From Saccharomycopsis fibuligera x Saccharomycopsis cf. fibuligera (taxonomy: Eukaryota > Ascomycota > Saccharomycetes > Ascoideales > Saccharomycopsidaceae), in assembly GCA_001936135.1 (NCBI GenBank), contig CP012812.1:62001-126000 (forward strand): DNA of 64,000 bases, in the 5' to 3' direction. The position numbers were made by a program, and so were the translations under genes. Position 1 is the first letter of the stretch. Each line of letters opens with the position of its first letter. This document shows, piece by piece, positions 10,782 to 20,883 of the stretch. The notes beneath the pieces were generated by a model. The model saw nothing but the letters and a program-made list of their open reading frames with translations, did not search any database and was not told the origin of the DNA.

Positions 10782-11179
10782 GATTTTTGCATAATCCTGG
10801 AATTTTATAACTTTTTTTTTTCTCTACGGAACTTCACTTCCCAGCACACAGTTGTAGTTCTTGTGTAGCTTTTAGTTGTAGCGCATCACTAGTGCGATGC
10901 CAGTGCGTATGCACTATGGAAAAAGAGCTCCTTCGAAGCTACTCCAAGACAACTCGCACCTTGAATAAGGATATTTGCCAGTGAGAACTCCGAATAGAAT
11001 TATTCATTAAATAGATTAACTTACATTTGAAAAGCTTTACTGATACTAACAATATTCATAAAAACGTCGTAATATTTAGCTAAATAAACACTAGACTTCA
11101 TCATCTATATTTCAAACATGAAAAGCAAACACAGTCAGCAAATCAAGCTATAGCAATCATAATAACCAGCAGCACTTGC
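10782..11179. other. Convergent 3' region between VTA1 and HSP12
   Basis: About 400 bp lie between two convergent stop codons. There is a TTTTATAA then T-rich run at about 10801-10823 that could be part of the VTA1 polyadenylation signal, and otherwise AT-rich sequence. No gene was seen. Confidence 0.5.
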
Positions 11180-11464
11180 TTAATTTTTGCTACCTCCTAA
11201 AGCATCATTGACGTAATTCTTAGCAGATTCAACATATTCACCAGCAGTTTGGCTCAAGTTGTTGCTGTTGCTACCAGAATTGTTCAACTTGTCAGAAGCT
11301 TGTTGAGCGTAAGACTTTTCGCTGTTTGGTTGAGCCTTAGACCCGAGCTTGTCAGCTTGGTCAGTGACACCTTCTTTAGCCTTGTCAAAAGTGTTCTTTT
11401 GGCTGTCAGGGGTAACAGTTTCGTTCAATTTGTCGCTAAATCCTTTTCTACCGGTGTCAGACAT
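11180..11464 (-). CDS. HSP12: Hsp12/Hsp9-family small heat-shock (LEA-like) protein
   Basis: The protein is 94 residues and starts with the family hallmark MSDTGRKGFSDKLNETVTPD, followed by KAKEGVTDQADKLGSKAQPN and SEKSYAQQASDKLN. Hsp12 proteins are soluble and disordered, fold into amphipathic helices on membranes, and protect the plasma membrane during heat, osmotic and stationary-phase stress. The sequence is very hydrophilic, with no cysteine, and its length fits the family (S. cerevisiae has 109). A TATA box and stress elements lie just upstream, fitting Msn2/4-type stress control. Confidence 0.97.
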   Translation of the reverse strand: MSDTGRKGFSDKLNETVTPDSQKNTFDKAKEGVTDQADKLGSKAQPNSEKSYAQQASDKLNNSGSNSNNLSQTAGEYVESAKNYVNDALGGSKN

Positions 11465-13207
11465 TGTGTAAAGTGTTGTATTGTGTTAAGAGTGTTGATA
11501 AAAGTTGTTGTGTAATAGAAAAAAATTGCAATGATATAAAGATAAAAATTCAAAAAGAAATTAAGTGAGGATATATTTTTAAAACATCAGTAACCTCCCC
11601 TAGTATTTATAATAGTTTTCCAAATAGCAGTTGAGCTAAATGTTGCAACTTGATCTGACCTTCATGGTTGCTACCGCAGGTGCCAACCGGCATGAATGAC
11701 GAAAGAACCAGAGTGCTATGGTCTAATTTGGGGCAAGCAGTAATAAGCAAGCAATAACCCACTATGCATTGGGCTGGCCAGTATACCACAGTAAAAGCTG
11801 ACCATACCTAACTATAACTATAGTTAACTACAGGGAATTGTGTCATATTGTTGTAAATTACGGCTGACAATTGTAGCAACAAAGTTGGGCAACTTTAAGC
11901 AACCCTGCAGCATCTTACGTCTTGGTGTGCGCCACTACAAGAGAAAAGTAGCAAGAATGAACATTATTACTGAGCTACAACTCTATAGCATGCTCAATAT
12001 ACAGTAATCATTCGATTATGTTCCATAGAAGAGGGGAAAACTCTTGTAATGCGCAATGGCCAAAGCGGCACCAACCAGCGTTGTACGTGTGCACAGGTTC
12101 TGGAATCTTGACTTCTGTGTCACTTAATGACACTAAAGGAGCGCCCAAATGTCACTATCGTATACTTTTTACTGTTTACAGTCAATCTTCGGCTATGCTT
12201 TAAATAAAACTCAACATAACCATGTGCTAAGCAAGACAGTAAAATTTATTAATGGCCTGGTGCAATAATTGCAGTGTTTCTGGTGGCTTGTCTTGCAGAA
12301 GTGTAGTGGGTGGTGTCATCGCTGCCGTGTATCTAAACGTCACTGATGTTCTCATCAATTGCGTTTCAATTTTGTACACCACAGTGATGAAAAATAGTGG
12401 TGAAACATTTCATGAAAAATATAATCTTGATAACTGCAGCTATATAGCAACTTTCTTATGTTTTACCATGATTAATCGACGTAGATCATCGGTGTCTATT
12501 TACCGGGCAGCATTAGCAATTGCTTTCAGGGGCTGATTATGATTACATGAAAGCTGCTGAGTTTCCCATGTTACTGCTTCTGTTTCCAGCTTCTGGAAGC
12601 GCGCTTCTGGAAGCGCAGATCATTCGTACGTATTTCAACATCAATGTCATCATCTGCAGAGATGTCATCACTGGCCTGCTACATAGCCCGTCAAAAAATA
12701 TATTTGGGTCTCCGGTGGCAGGGGAGAATGACAAGAGTGTATTACTGGAATATCTGGCATACTCAAAACTACCCAATGTCTTTTTCCGCCCATGCTGGCT
12801 AGCCAATCAATTTTTACAATTTCAAAAAAATTCTGCATAGAATTAGAGTGCATGTCACTTGCCTAATTTGGTTGATTTTGCTATGATACTCTGCGCTTAT
12901 AAGCTGACTTGCCGAAGCCACTAAGTTTGCCTGCCCAACTTGAGTGTGCAGTAGAACTCCAAAGATAATGGAGGGGCTCAAGAAAGATTGACAACATGAA
13001 ACATGCTATGGCAATTATACTGGCGACAAATTCTATTATTTTAAAATAGCCTGGATGCATTTTTGTCAACATGCCAGATGCGCTTAAAAGTTACGTCTTT
13101 GAAAGTAAATAGATAAAACAAAACTGTCTTCCTGTTCGTATATACAGTAATTCCACCAAAAGATTATTCCAGAAACAAAAAACAAAAACAAAAACGAAGA
13201 CAAAAAC

Positions 13208-13238
<31 letters not shown>

Positions 13239-13385
13239 AGCATATTAGCAAGAGAAAAAAAATTATTATAAATTTAACATACCTGAAAAATGAAAAAATA
13301 AAAGGAAAAAAAAAAGACCAAAAAAATTAAAATTTAATCACAAAAGGAAAGTATCAAATACACAGAATATATATATGGAAAATTA
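11465..13385. promoter_or_regulatory. 1.9 kb spacer: HSP12 promoter and 3' flank of the Hap1-like gene
   Basis: The left part is the HSP12 upstream region with dispersed STRE cores. The right part is very A-rich, with an A27 run at 13208-13234 followed by more A-rich blocks, downstream of the regulator ending at 13386. Open frames here (for example 12252-12536 and 12520-12840) have no recognisable domain and are treated as chance. Confidence 0.5.
11571..11601 (-). promoter_or_regulatory. HSP12 core promoter: TATA-like run plus STRE
   Basis: On the minus strand an AAAAATATAT run (11571-11580) lies about 110 bp upstream of the HSP12 ATG. CCCCT on the plus strand (11597-11601) is a stress response element (AGGGG on the coding strand). 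Further CCCCT/AGGGG cores lie at 12032-12036, 12528-12532 and 12720-12724. STREs are bound by Msn2/4-type factors, so control by stress is inferred. Confidence 0.55.
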
Positions 13386-16300
13386 TTACATGTTACCAAA
13401 CATCATTTTGGCCACATGCATTCCGTAGTTGACATCCGAAGGCGAAGGTTTATTATTAACATTATTAGTGCTTTCATGACTTTCAGTACCACTAGCACCA
13501 TCTTTGTTGTTTTTGGCGTTATTGTTAATACTACCAGTACTACCTGCGGGCGTTGAATTAGCATCACCAGTACTTTCTGTAAAGTAACTGCTACTACTCC
13601 CAGTATTCAAAGAGTCATTATTATTGCTACTGCTCGTATTAGTAGCAAGAGGATCAACCAATGACTGAAACTGTCTATCAATCTCGCCACTGATAAACGC
13701 ATTATCCAAAAAGTTTTTCGATTGTATATCCGAAAGTATGTTTGGGGTAGTATTTGATGAGTTGTTGCTCAAATTACCTAATGAGGCTCGATATCCGCTG
13801 AAATCCATATTAGTACCAGTGATACTACTGAAATCTGCTGTCGGATTATTGCTATTAAAGCTGGTGCTATTGAGAAAACTTGTAAAATCTGTCCCTGTTA
13901 TATTACCTGGGAAAGTACTGCCCATCTTGCTTAGCAGTTCCAAGTATGTTTGAGTAGCAGCAGTATCGTGATAATTATTACTGTCTTGGTTAGCATTAGT
14001 ACTATTTTCATTACTGCTTATATTGTTATTGCTGTTTTTAGAGCCACCATTATTACTACTGCTACCAGTATTATTATTAGTAGTCGTAGCGTTATCGTTA
14101 TTACTATCATTGCTATTGCCACTATTATAGTCATCATTATCACCATTTTCCAAGTCTTCGTTGTAGTCATTCATATCATCAATATCATCATAATCAATCG
14201 GTTGTTCTTCAAAATATGGATTGAGGTAGTCGTACTTGAGCTGGCCAGCCTCGTCAATAAGATTAGCCCAGTAATTAGTGCCTTGAGTCTCATTATACAT
14301 ATCCAATTGTTTAAGTTGGCTATCAACAAAGTTATCAAATACAGACATGGCGTTTCCTCCACGACCCTCTACTAATAGCTTCTCAAATTCGTCGCCGGTT
14401 TCTTTTGTGGACCCGTTGCTAAGACTGCTATTACTGTTGCTTGTCTCAATCATACGGCCTGTTCTCTTCGCATGAAGCCTGTTTGAAAATTCTTTATAGA
14501 TTGGATGTTTTTCGATCAAATAAACAATAAACATTGTAATCATTTTGCAAAACTTCCAGCAGGCAAAATATTCTTCTGATAATTTCGAGCCATATTGGTA
14601 GACTTCTTCCATATACGTATACAACTGGAATGACATTATTCTTGTAGTATCATCAACACTAACTCCAGCTAATGCCGCCATTTCCTTTTTGTTACTAGTA
14701 AGCCAAGCAATAATATCTGCCGGAATTTCGCTTAGGTTAGAAAAGACTTGGCCAAAGCTTTCGTAATGTCTAACAATCAAGATACAAATTAACTGGAAAG
14801 ATCTTTGTACTGCAAATAAAAGATGTGGCGTCACGAAACGCTTCAAGTCATCCCCAAAGATAAATGATGGATGCTTCAAATAATCCCAACCAAATTTGAA
14901 GATAGATAAGGCTGACACAATTGTTTTTCTGGAATAAATATTCCTCAACTTCGTATTTTCGGGTATAGTGGTAAGCATCAATACGTAACATAAAATATGG
15001 TGAATTGCTGTTGCATAAAGTTTCAAAGTGCATTCTTTGGCTCTGTCGCTTCGTTCGTAGAGTGAAAATTTTGAGGTTTTGCTTTCAACACCAATATCCA
15101 CAAAATCGCTAAATGGACGTAGCTTTTGATCCATAAGCAACTCTAGTTCCATCACACAAGCATCAATTTCTGAACGTTTTGGAGTGCTCTTGATAACCAT
15201 CATAATACGAGATATTTTTCTGAATAACATCACTGTCTGATTGGACAATGCAATCTGCTTGACAATCATTGCTTCTGCTGGATCCAATGGACCCGATCTT
15301 TGAAGCTCAGCGCTAACGTATGGCAACTCGGTATCAAATGAATCGTCATCACTTATCATCATTGGTGAGCCAAGATTCAATGAATTATGAACATCCAACT
15401 CCAACAACTTGTACCATACTTTACGCCAAACGTGCTTTTTTCTCACATCATCAACAATATCAAAGTGTTCTGGATCTCTATTCAACCCAATCATTTTTGC
15501 CATCTGAACAACAATGGACAAACTGATTGAGGAATCAATACCACCGTCACCGTCTTCTGGAGACTGGAGCTTGTAAAATTTCAAAAACAAAAGCGCTTGA
15601 ACTATTTGAAGATTTGCCTTTTTTAGGGCTGAAGCGTTGGCGATACAATTTTTACAGTGTTCAATGAAAATTGGAGTAATGTGAACTCCAGTCGCATAAA
15701 GCTCCATTGTTAATGAATCGATATTTCTGTTTTTACCAGTATCGCTGATTTTTTCAAATGGCAAGGTCAAGTAGGCAAATCTCAAAAACAACAAAGTCGT
15801 TGCCACCGTGATTAAGTGTATTCTGTTTGGAACAATAAAGTAAACATCTTGATGGTCAGTCGTTCTGAGAACCACTTTCAACTGCTCATAAAAAGTGATT
15901 TTGTCAACGTAAGGCATAAATATATAACATTTTTCAAAAAAGCGATTTAACAAGCTGTGAAATACATCTTTTGGTGGTAAAATTGAGTTAATTGGATTAA
16001 TAATTTCGCTCATTGAACTGTTGGAGGAATTACTCAAAAGAGCCGTCTCTGAATCCGTAACATCTGTAGGCCCATTAAAACTGTGAAACTTTTCATAAAT
16101 TTCTTTTTGACATGCTAAAAACTTACCAAACACGTCACTGATTAGGGGGTCATTTGTAGCCAAAGACATGAAACTAGTAGAACCAAAATGAAGCAATTTG
16201 TTTTCCTTGATAACCAATACATCGAAATCTTTCACTAAATCATGAATTAAATCGTCTTCTTCGTCAACTTGTTTAAATTTAGCACTATTGCTGAATCTAG

Positions 16301-16912
16301 GTTTGATACCATCAGAAGCAGAACGAAATGCTTCACTCACCGAATCATTAGTTAGCGATGAAGGGTGGTTACTTTGAGCGACACGCTCACTGATAAGTTC
16401 ATTAATTTGGTTCTCATAATCAGAGATTACATTTTTCAACTCTGCATTCTTTTGTTTCAATTGAATAATCTGCTGATTGAGCCTTTTGATATCGGTGGCA
16501 ACATCCCAAGGTTGATTTTCATAGTGGCAAGAATTGCAAGTTGAGCTCCTTATACAAGAACCGCAAAATGGCCTGGTTTTATCACACTGCAAATGAGGTT
16601 AGTAAAAAGAACAGATTGGCGGAAATAAAAAACAATGCATTTGTGTTTATAAAGGTGTAAGTGTGCAATGCTATTTTTCAAGCCTTGATCACTTTGGTGC
16701 CAGCCGCACAAAGTAGACAGAAAACGGCCTTTTTCCTTCATGGCGATGGGCGATGAGGAGTTATTCAAAATTATATATATATATATACATACTTTGATTT
16801 TCTTCTTTCTGCAAACGCTGCAACTGGTGGGGACCCGGTGTCTTGATTTTCTGATTCTGTTACTGGCATGAGCGCTATCAACTATAAATTCGGCAGCTAC
16901 CTGGGCACTCAT
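13386..16912 (-). CDS. Hap1-like Zn(II)2Cys6 transcription factor, two exons
   Basis: Exon 1 is 16912-16793 (40 codons) and exon 2 is 16586-13386, giving 1,106 residues. The zinc cluster is split by the intron. CSVCRKKKIK ends exon 1 and CDKTRPFCGSC opens exon 2. The joined cysteines are C31, C34, C41, C48, C51 and C60. Spacing and flanks (RKSRHRVPTSC before, SCHYENQPW after) match S. cerevisiae Hap1 closely (RKRNRIPLSC and LCHYMEQTW). A coiled-coil dimerisation helix follows (KRLNQQIIQLKQKNAELK). The middle has fungal-regulator homology, and the tail is Asn/Ser/acidic, typical of activation regions. No Cys-Pro heme motifs of the Hap1 type were noticed, so heme sensing is not supported. The start at 16912 was chosen over an in-frame ATG at 16948 because homology begins soon after it. 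Target genes are unknown. Confidence 0.88.
16587..16792 (-). other. Intron inside the zinc-cluster codons
   Basis: This 206 bp intron has donor GTATGT (16792-16787), a perfect TACTAAC branch site (16604-16598) and acceptor TTTGCAG ending at 16587. It sits in phase 0 between Lys40 and Cys41. Confidence 0.95.
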
Positions 16913-17581
16913 TGTTAGTGGGATGCGATGGCAACAAAAAGAATACACGCCCTTTAAAGAATTTTTTTACTGGAGACTAAGAAAAAATTAAAAGAAGAGA
17001 AAATAACTGACGCTTAAGGAAGGAAGTTGCACCATGGACAAGTTCCTGCTAGGCGTATTCCCCCCAGTAATGCATTTCCGGATGTAATCGGGGGTGCTCC
17101 CCTGAGCTTAATGCTGCAACTGGTGCTACTTCTAAGCTTCGGAAGGGGCTGACAACCTCGAGAACCGGGGGCCATGATAACGTTTTCGGAAACGGTGTGT
17201 TAAATCCGCCAATCATAGCTCATAGTGATACTCACACGTGATATATATACCATTGTAACGGATCTTTACATACATATATACGCCCTTTTCTCTGAGTGCT
17301 AACAGAAACAGCACTAATACCATCAAAATCTCTAAGAAATGATTGTCAGAAAGTATGGTATTCCGCAAAAAAGGCATTCAATGTATTGGTCGAGAAAAGT
17401 AGCTAGCAAATTAAGGAATATCGAAATAATAATGAAATATATAAAGTAATCGAAATAGTTCAAATGATAAGAAATATTGTAATGAATTTTACTAAAGGAG
17501 GAGTACTTCAGTTACTCTGAAAACCGTTGAGCAAAAAAATAGATTGGAACAAAAACAGATATATATTGACAAGGTCTCAGC
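16913..17581. promoter_or_regulatory. Promoter of the Hap1-like gene and 3' flank of the arrestin gene
   Basis: This spacer is unusually rich in CGG triplets for the region, including two direct CGG half-sites separated by 7 nt at 17079-17091 (CGG-ATGTAAT-CGG). That is one base wider than the Hap1 site CGG-N3-TA-N-CGG. A CCCCT lies near 17100 and a CACGTG at 17235-17240. Self-regulation is possible but unproven. Confidence 0.4.
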
Positions 17582-18931
17582 TTAAGCACTGTACAACGGA
17601 AGCTGCTCAAACTGATCTTGTTGCAAGTTACTGGCTAACACCACTGAAGCACCAAAAGAAACCTGCTGAGGAGTTTTGTTTCCTTCTATGATGAAATCCA
17701 AAGTAAATTTTAAACTATACACTCTACTGATCCCGTCATGTTCAAATGAAGGGCACAATGTCTCTGGAATTGCACAGCATAAGAAACTAGACGGTAACTT
17801 AATCTTGTACAAGTCTGTCATAATATGCCTGCAACCAATTTTTGCCTTTTCCTCTTCGCTGAGGTTAACTTTTTCGAGTTCAGAAAGCTTGAATTGATGA
17901 TAATTTTGCAAAAAGGTTGTAGGCAGAGACGAGAAAGCAGGCGATGATGGGGTTGTATATGCAGAAGCTGATGTATTAGAAGAAGCTGTTGTTTTAGTTG
18001 CTTGTAGTGATTTAGTGGGAAGAAGAGACATTTTTCTCTTTTGTAGAACTTTTTCTCTATTTAATGTTTTGAGTATCAATTGAACTTCAAGGTTATTGAT
18101 AATCATGCTGTTATCAAGTTCTGACATATCAAAAGAAGTGACAAGCCAAACGTTCATGTAATCATTTAAAGCAGCTCCTATAGGAATTATTCTAGAAGAA
18201 GGGCCGTATTTCGTTTCCATTGGAGATTGGGTTTTGAACTGCGCTTGTAAAGAAAATGTATATTGCAGTTTGATCGAATTGCTTCTCAGAGTAAATCTTT
18301 TCAAAATGTTTGATTTGCTGTTATCGCGGCAGGGTTGACGAATTTTGGTATCAAATATGGTGCTGGTGGTGTCAGGTAACAATGTGCCTAAGGTATCACA
18401 AATAGAACTAACAGGATAACTCTTTGAATTAAAACTAGGGGTGAATTGTAGCTCTTTTGTGCAGCAAAGATCTGAACCTAACTTGTATGGTCTTTCAACA
18501 ACAGCATGGATCGAGTATTGTATGTGAACAGAATCTGAATGAAAGTTTTTGTTATTAAGCTTGAATGATGGAGGAAGCAGTATATTGCTGGTGTCGCTAT
18601 TAGGAAACACAAACTCAAATGGGTAAACATGATCTCCTTCTTCCAAATGGTACAATTGACCCCTTTGAATTGGGGTTCTCAAAAGTAGCAATTCCGTAAA
18701 ATAAAACGTTGATTTGTATAGTGATTTTTTCTTGTGATTCAAATCATTAAATACAGTACTACTTGGACCAACCGCTACAGTCCCCTTTAGTTGTACGGTG
18801 ATTGCTGAGACTGCAGTTGGGGAATCTATATGGAAAAGAACTGAGCCAGGAACATTATCGCCGTTGGTGTAACTGGTAGCGGTTTGAAGAAGCAGAATCT
18901 GCAATGGTTGGGTGTGCATTTTTAAGGACAT
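17582..18931 (-). CDS. Arrestin-like (alpha-arrestin fold) protein
   Basis: The protein is 449 residues. The N-terminal half has arrestin_N features: an early beta strand, TNGDNVPGSVLFHIDSPTAV, then VQLKGTVAVG, and after a loop the conserved LEEGDHVYPFEFVFPN, the PFxFxxP signature. QYSIHAVVERPY follows in the usual place of the Y-x-hydrophobic-x-A-x-V strand. The C-terminal half looks like a second beta-sandwich. Alpha-arrestins recruit the Rsp5 ubiquitin ligase to membrane transporters for endocytosis. No PPxY is present, but LPLY at residues 444-447, just before the C-terminus, could be a variant PY motif. An orthologue was not identified. Confidence 0.7.
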   Translation of the reverse strand: MSLKMHTQPLQILLLQTATSYTNGDNVPGSVLFHIDSPTAVSAITVQLKGTVAVGPSSTVFNDLNHKKKSLYKSTFYFTELLLLRTPIQRGQLYHLEEGDHVYPFEFVFPNSDTSNILLPPSFKLNNKNFHSDSVHIQYSIHAVVERPYKLGSDLCCTKELQFTPSFNSKSYPVSSICDTLGTLLPDTTSTIFDTKIRQPCRDNSKSNILKRFTLRSNSIKLQYTFSLQAQFKTQSPMETKYGPSSRIIPIGAALNDYMNVWLVTSFDMSELDNSMIINNLEVQLILKTLNREKVLQKRKMSLLPTKSLQATKTTASSNTSASAYTTPSSPAFSSLPTTFLQNYHQFKLSELEKVNLSEEEKAKIGCRHIMTDLYKIKLPSSFLCCAIPETLCPSFEHDGISRVYSLKFTLDFIIEGNKTPQQVSFGASVVLASNLQQDQFEQLPLYSA

Positions 18932-20883
18932 AGATAGCGTTGTAGATTACACGTTATAAGAGAAAAAAAAAAAAGAATAAAAAATTAAAAAGACGATCAT
19001 TCTTGCCAATAATAACCAAGGTCCATGGTTATATAGTTTGTTTTTTTTTTTTTTTGTTTAGTCTCTTAGTCTAAGCACCACCCTAAAAGTTAAACAACAT
19101 AAACATTGAAAATTTCTACTTCCGGAAAATGAACACAAACAAATCAAATCTGCTAGCGTCCGCGGATAATTTAGTTGAGGCTAATACAAGGGGGGAGAGG
19201 GCTAAAGCCACAAGCATTTTGACTACATTTTGATAATATTGATGAGGTTATACTCATGTCCGGATTCCAGCAGCAATCCTATGCCGCTGCCCTGAAGATT
19301 AGTAATCCCACCGCTGTCGGTCGCTGTCGGTCGCTGTCAACTCCGGCTGATATTCTCATCAGCAAACACATCGGCCCTCAAGGGCCCATCTCCTTGCTAA
19401 CCATGTTTGCAGCGTATGGCACTACCTTATTCCATTGAGAATTACAATAGGAATGATATTTGTGTTAGTGCTCTTTGCAAAATCATTTGGCGGGGTTTAC
19501 TAGAATCCAGTAATGATGAGAAATCGCAAAAAGGATTTTTTTTTTTAGGAAAATTCATAAAAGCATATGGCCATTGATAAAATTTTACAACTTCTATCCC
19601 CGCACAAACTTCTTATGAAACTGTGGGTGAATCCTATGTCACTTTACTGTAAGCTCTCATCACTTTTACAAACACTCTAATCTCTAATCTTGGGTTGGCC
19701 AAAGCTTTTAATGCTGTTCAGTTGCCCAAAGTAAGCTTCTAGTGCTGTGTATGAAGAATGTGCACGATGCCAAGCGACACAAGAAAACGGTCCGACTAAA
19801 CATAACACAATTTGCTTTGCCGAATGTATTATTGACTCGCTTAACTGTTTCTCGTATAAAAATTCACAAAAAAGGCTAAAGCGCACTAATGACAAGGACA
19901 CTAACGAGTCTAATATTTTCTTGGAAAAATTTTCGCAACTTTTGATTACGCTGCTGCAAAAAAGCCCCCTCCCCGCTACAACACTAGTGTATAAACCAAT
20001 GCTTGTTGTTGATGTTTGAAAGCTTTTCAAAACCGTATAGAAGGTCTAGCTACACAAACATTTTGTTCTACAACTTTTGCGCAGCGCTCCGTTCAATTGT
20101 TAATATATTGTCATTTGTGGAACGATTCACAGAGCTTCTAATCATTCGGTTAAGAACTCTGTTAGCAGATTCGACATTCTCAACACATGCTAGTTATTTT
20201 CTCTGCGTTATTCAAGGATAGTTGTGCTTTTCAATACTCATATGCGACTCTTGTATTACTGCGCATCTGGAGTTTTGTGGTGGTGGTGGGGAGATGCATT
20301 CAATAAAAGTAAAGTTTTTTTTAGTAAACCAGGTCCGTTTTCTTTTTGGTTTCTTGTTGTTGTTTCTTTTTCCGGATAATCAGTCCACTGATTTGGCGAG
20401 TGTAAGCAGCATAGCGCACACACAATATCGATTTATTATTTCTATATAGCGTTGCACCGTTCTCTGTACATGAAAGCAATTTTGATATGCGCTTGTTGCC
20501 CAGGACAAGGGATGGATTGCATATAACATGCATAGAATAATCCCCAAAATCTACACACACACATCAGCAAGATCAGCAAGATAGAAGCGCTGCCCAAGGG
20601 CTGTAAAATACAGGTCGCTGTCAATGTCTTGTGACCCATTTTGTTATTTTAAACTACAACAGATATTATGACAAATGTATAAGCACGCTGTGCTACTATT
20701 GAATATAAACAGTATGTATATGGATTGAGAAAACAAAGGGGAAAAAACTATAATAAAAAAGCTGTATCAATTAAATATAGAGGCAAAAGAAGATAAAACT
20801 AGAAAAAAACAAACTATGAAACAAACAAATTGGGGAAAAAAAAAAAAAAAAAGAATATGCAAATCAAAACGGAGAGTGAGCAT
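18932..20883. other. 1.95 kb intergenic region, no gene recognised
   Basis: This is the promoter of the arrestin gene (left) and 3' flank of the ferric reductase (right). A short direct repeat (GGTCGCTGTC, two copies plus a partial) lies near 19310-19340. Open frames such as 19747-20019 and 20321-20560 show no domain or convincing composition. Nothing else was seen. Confidence 0.5.

Noticed and set aside
12252-12840. Two overlapping open frames of about 100 codons upstream of HSP12
   Set aside because: No domain, mixed composition, and no support from context.
16913-16948. Upstream in-frame ATG for the Hap1-like gene
   Set aside because: It adds 12 residues without similarity; the ATG at 16912 is nearer the conserved region. 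Not excluded.
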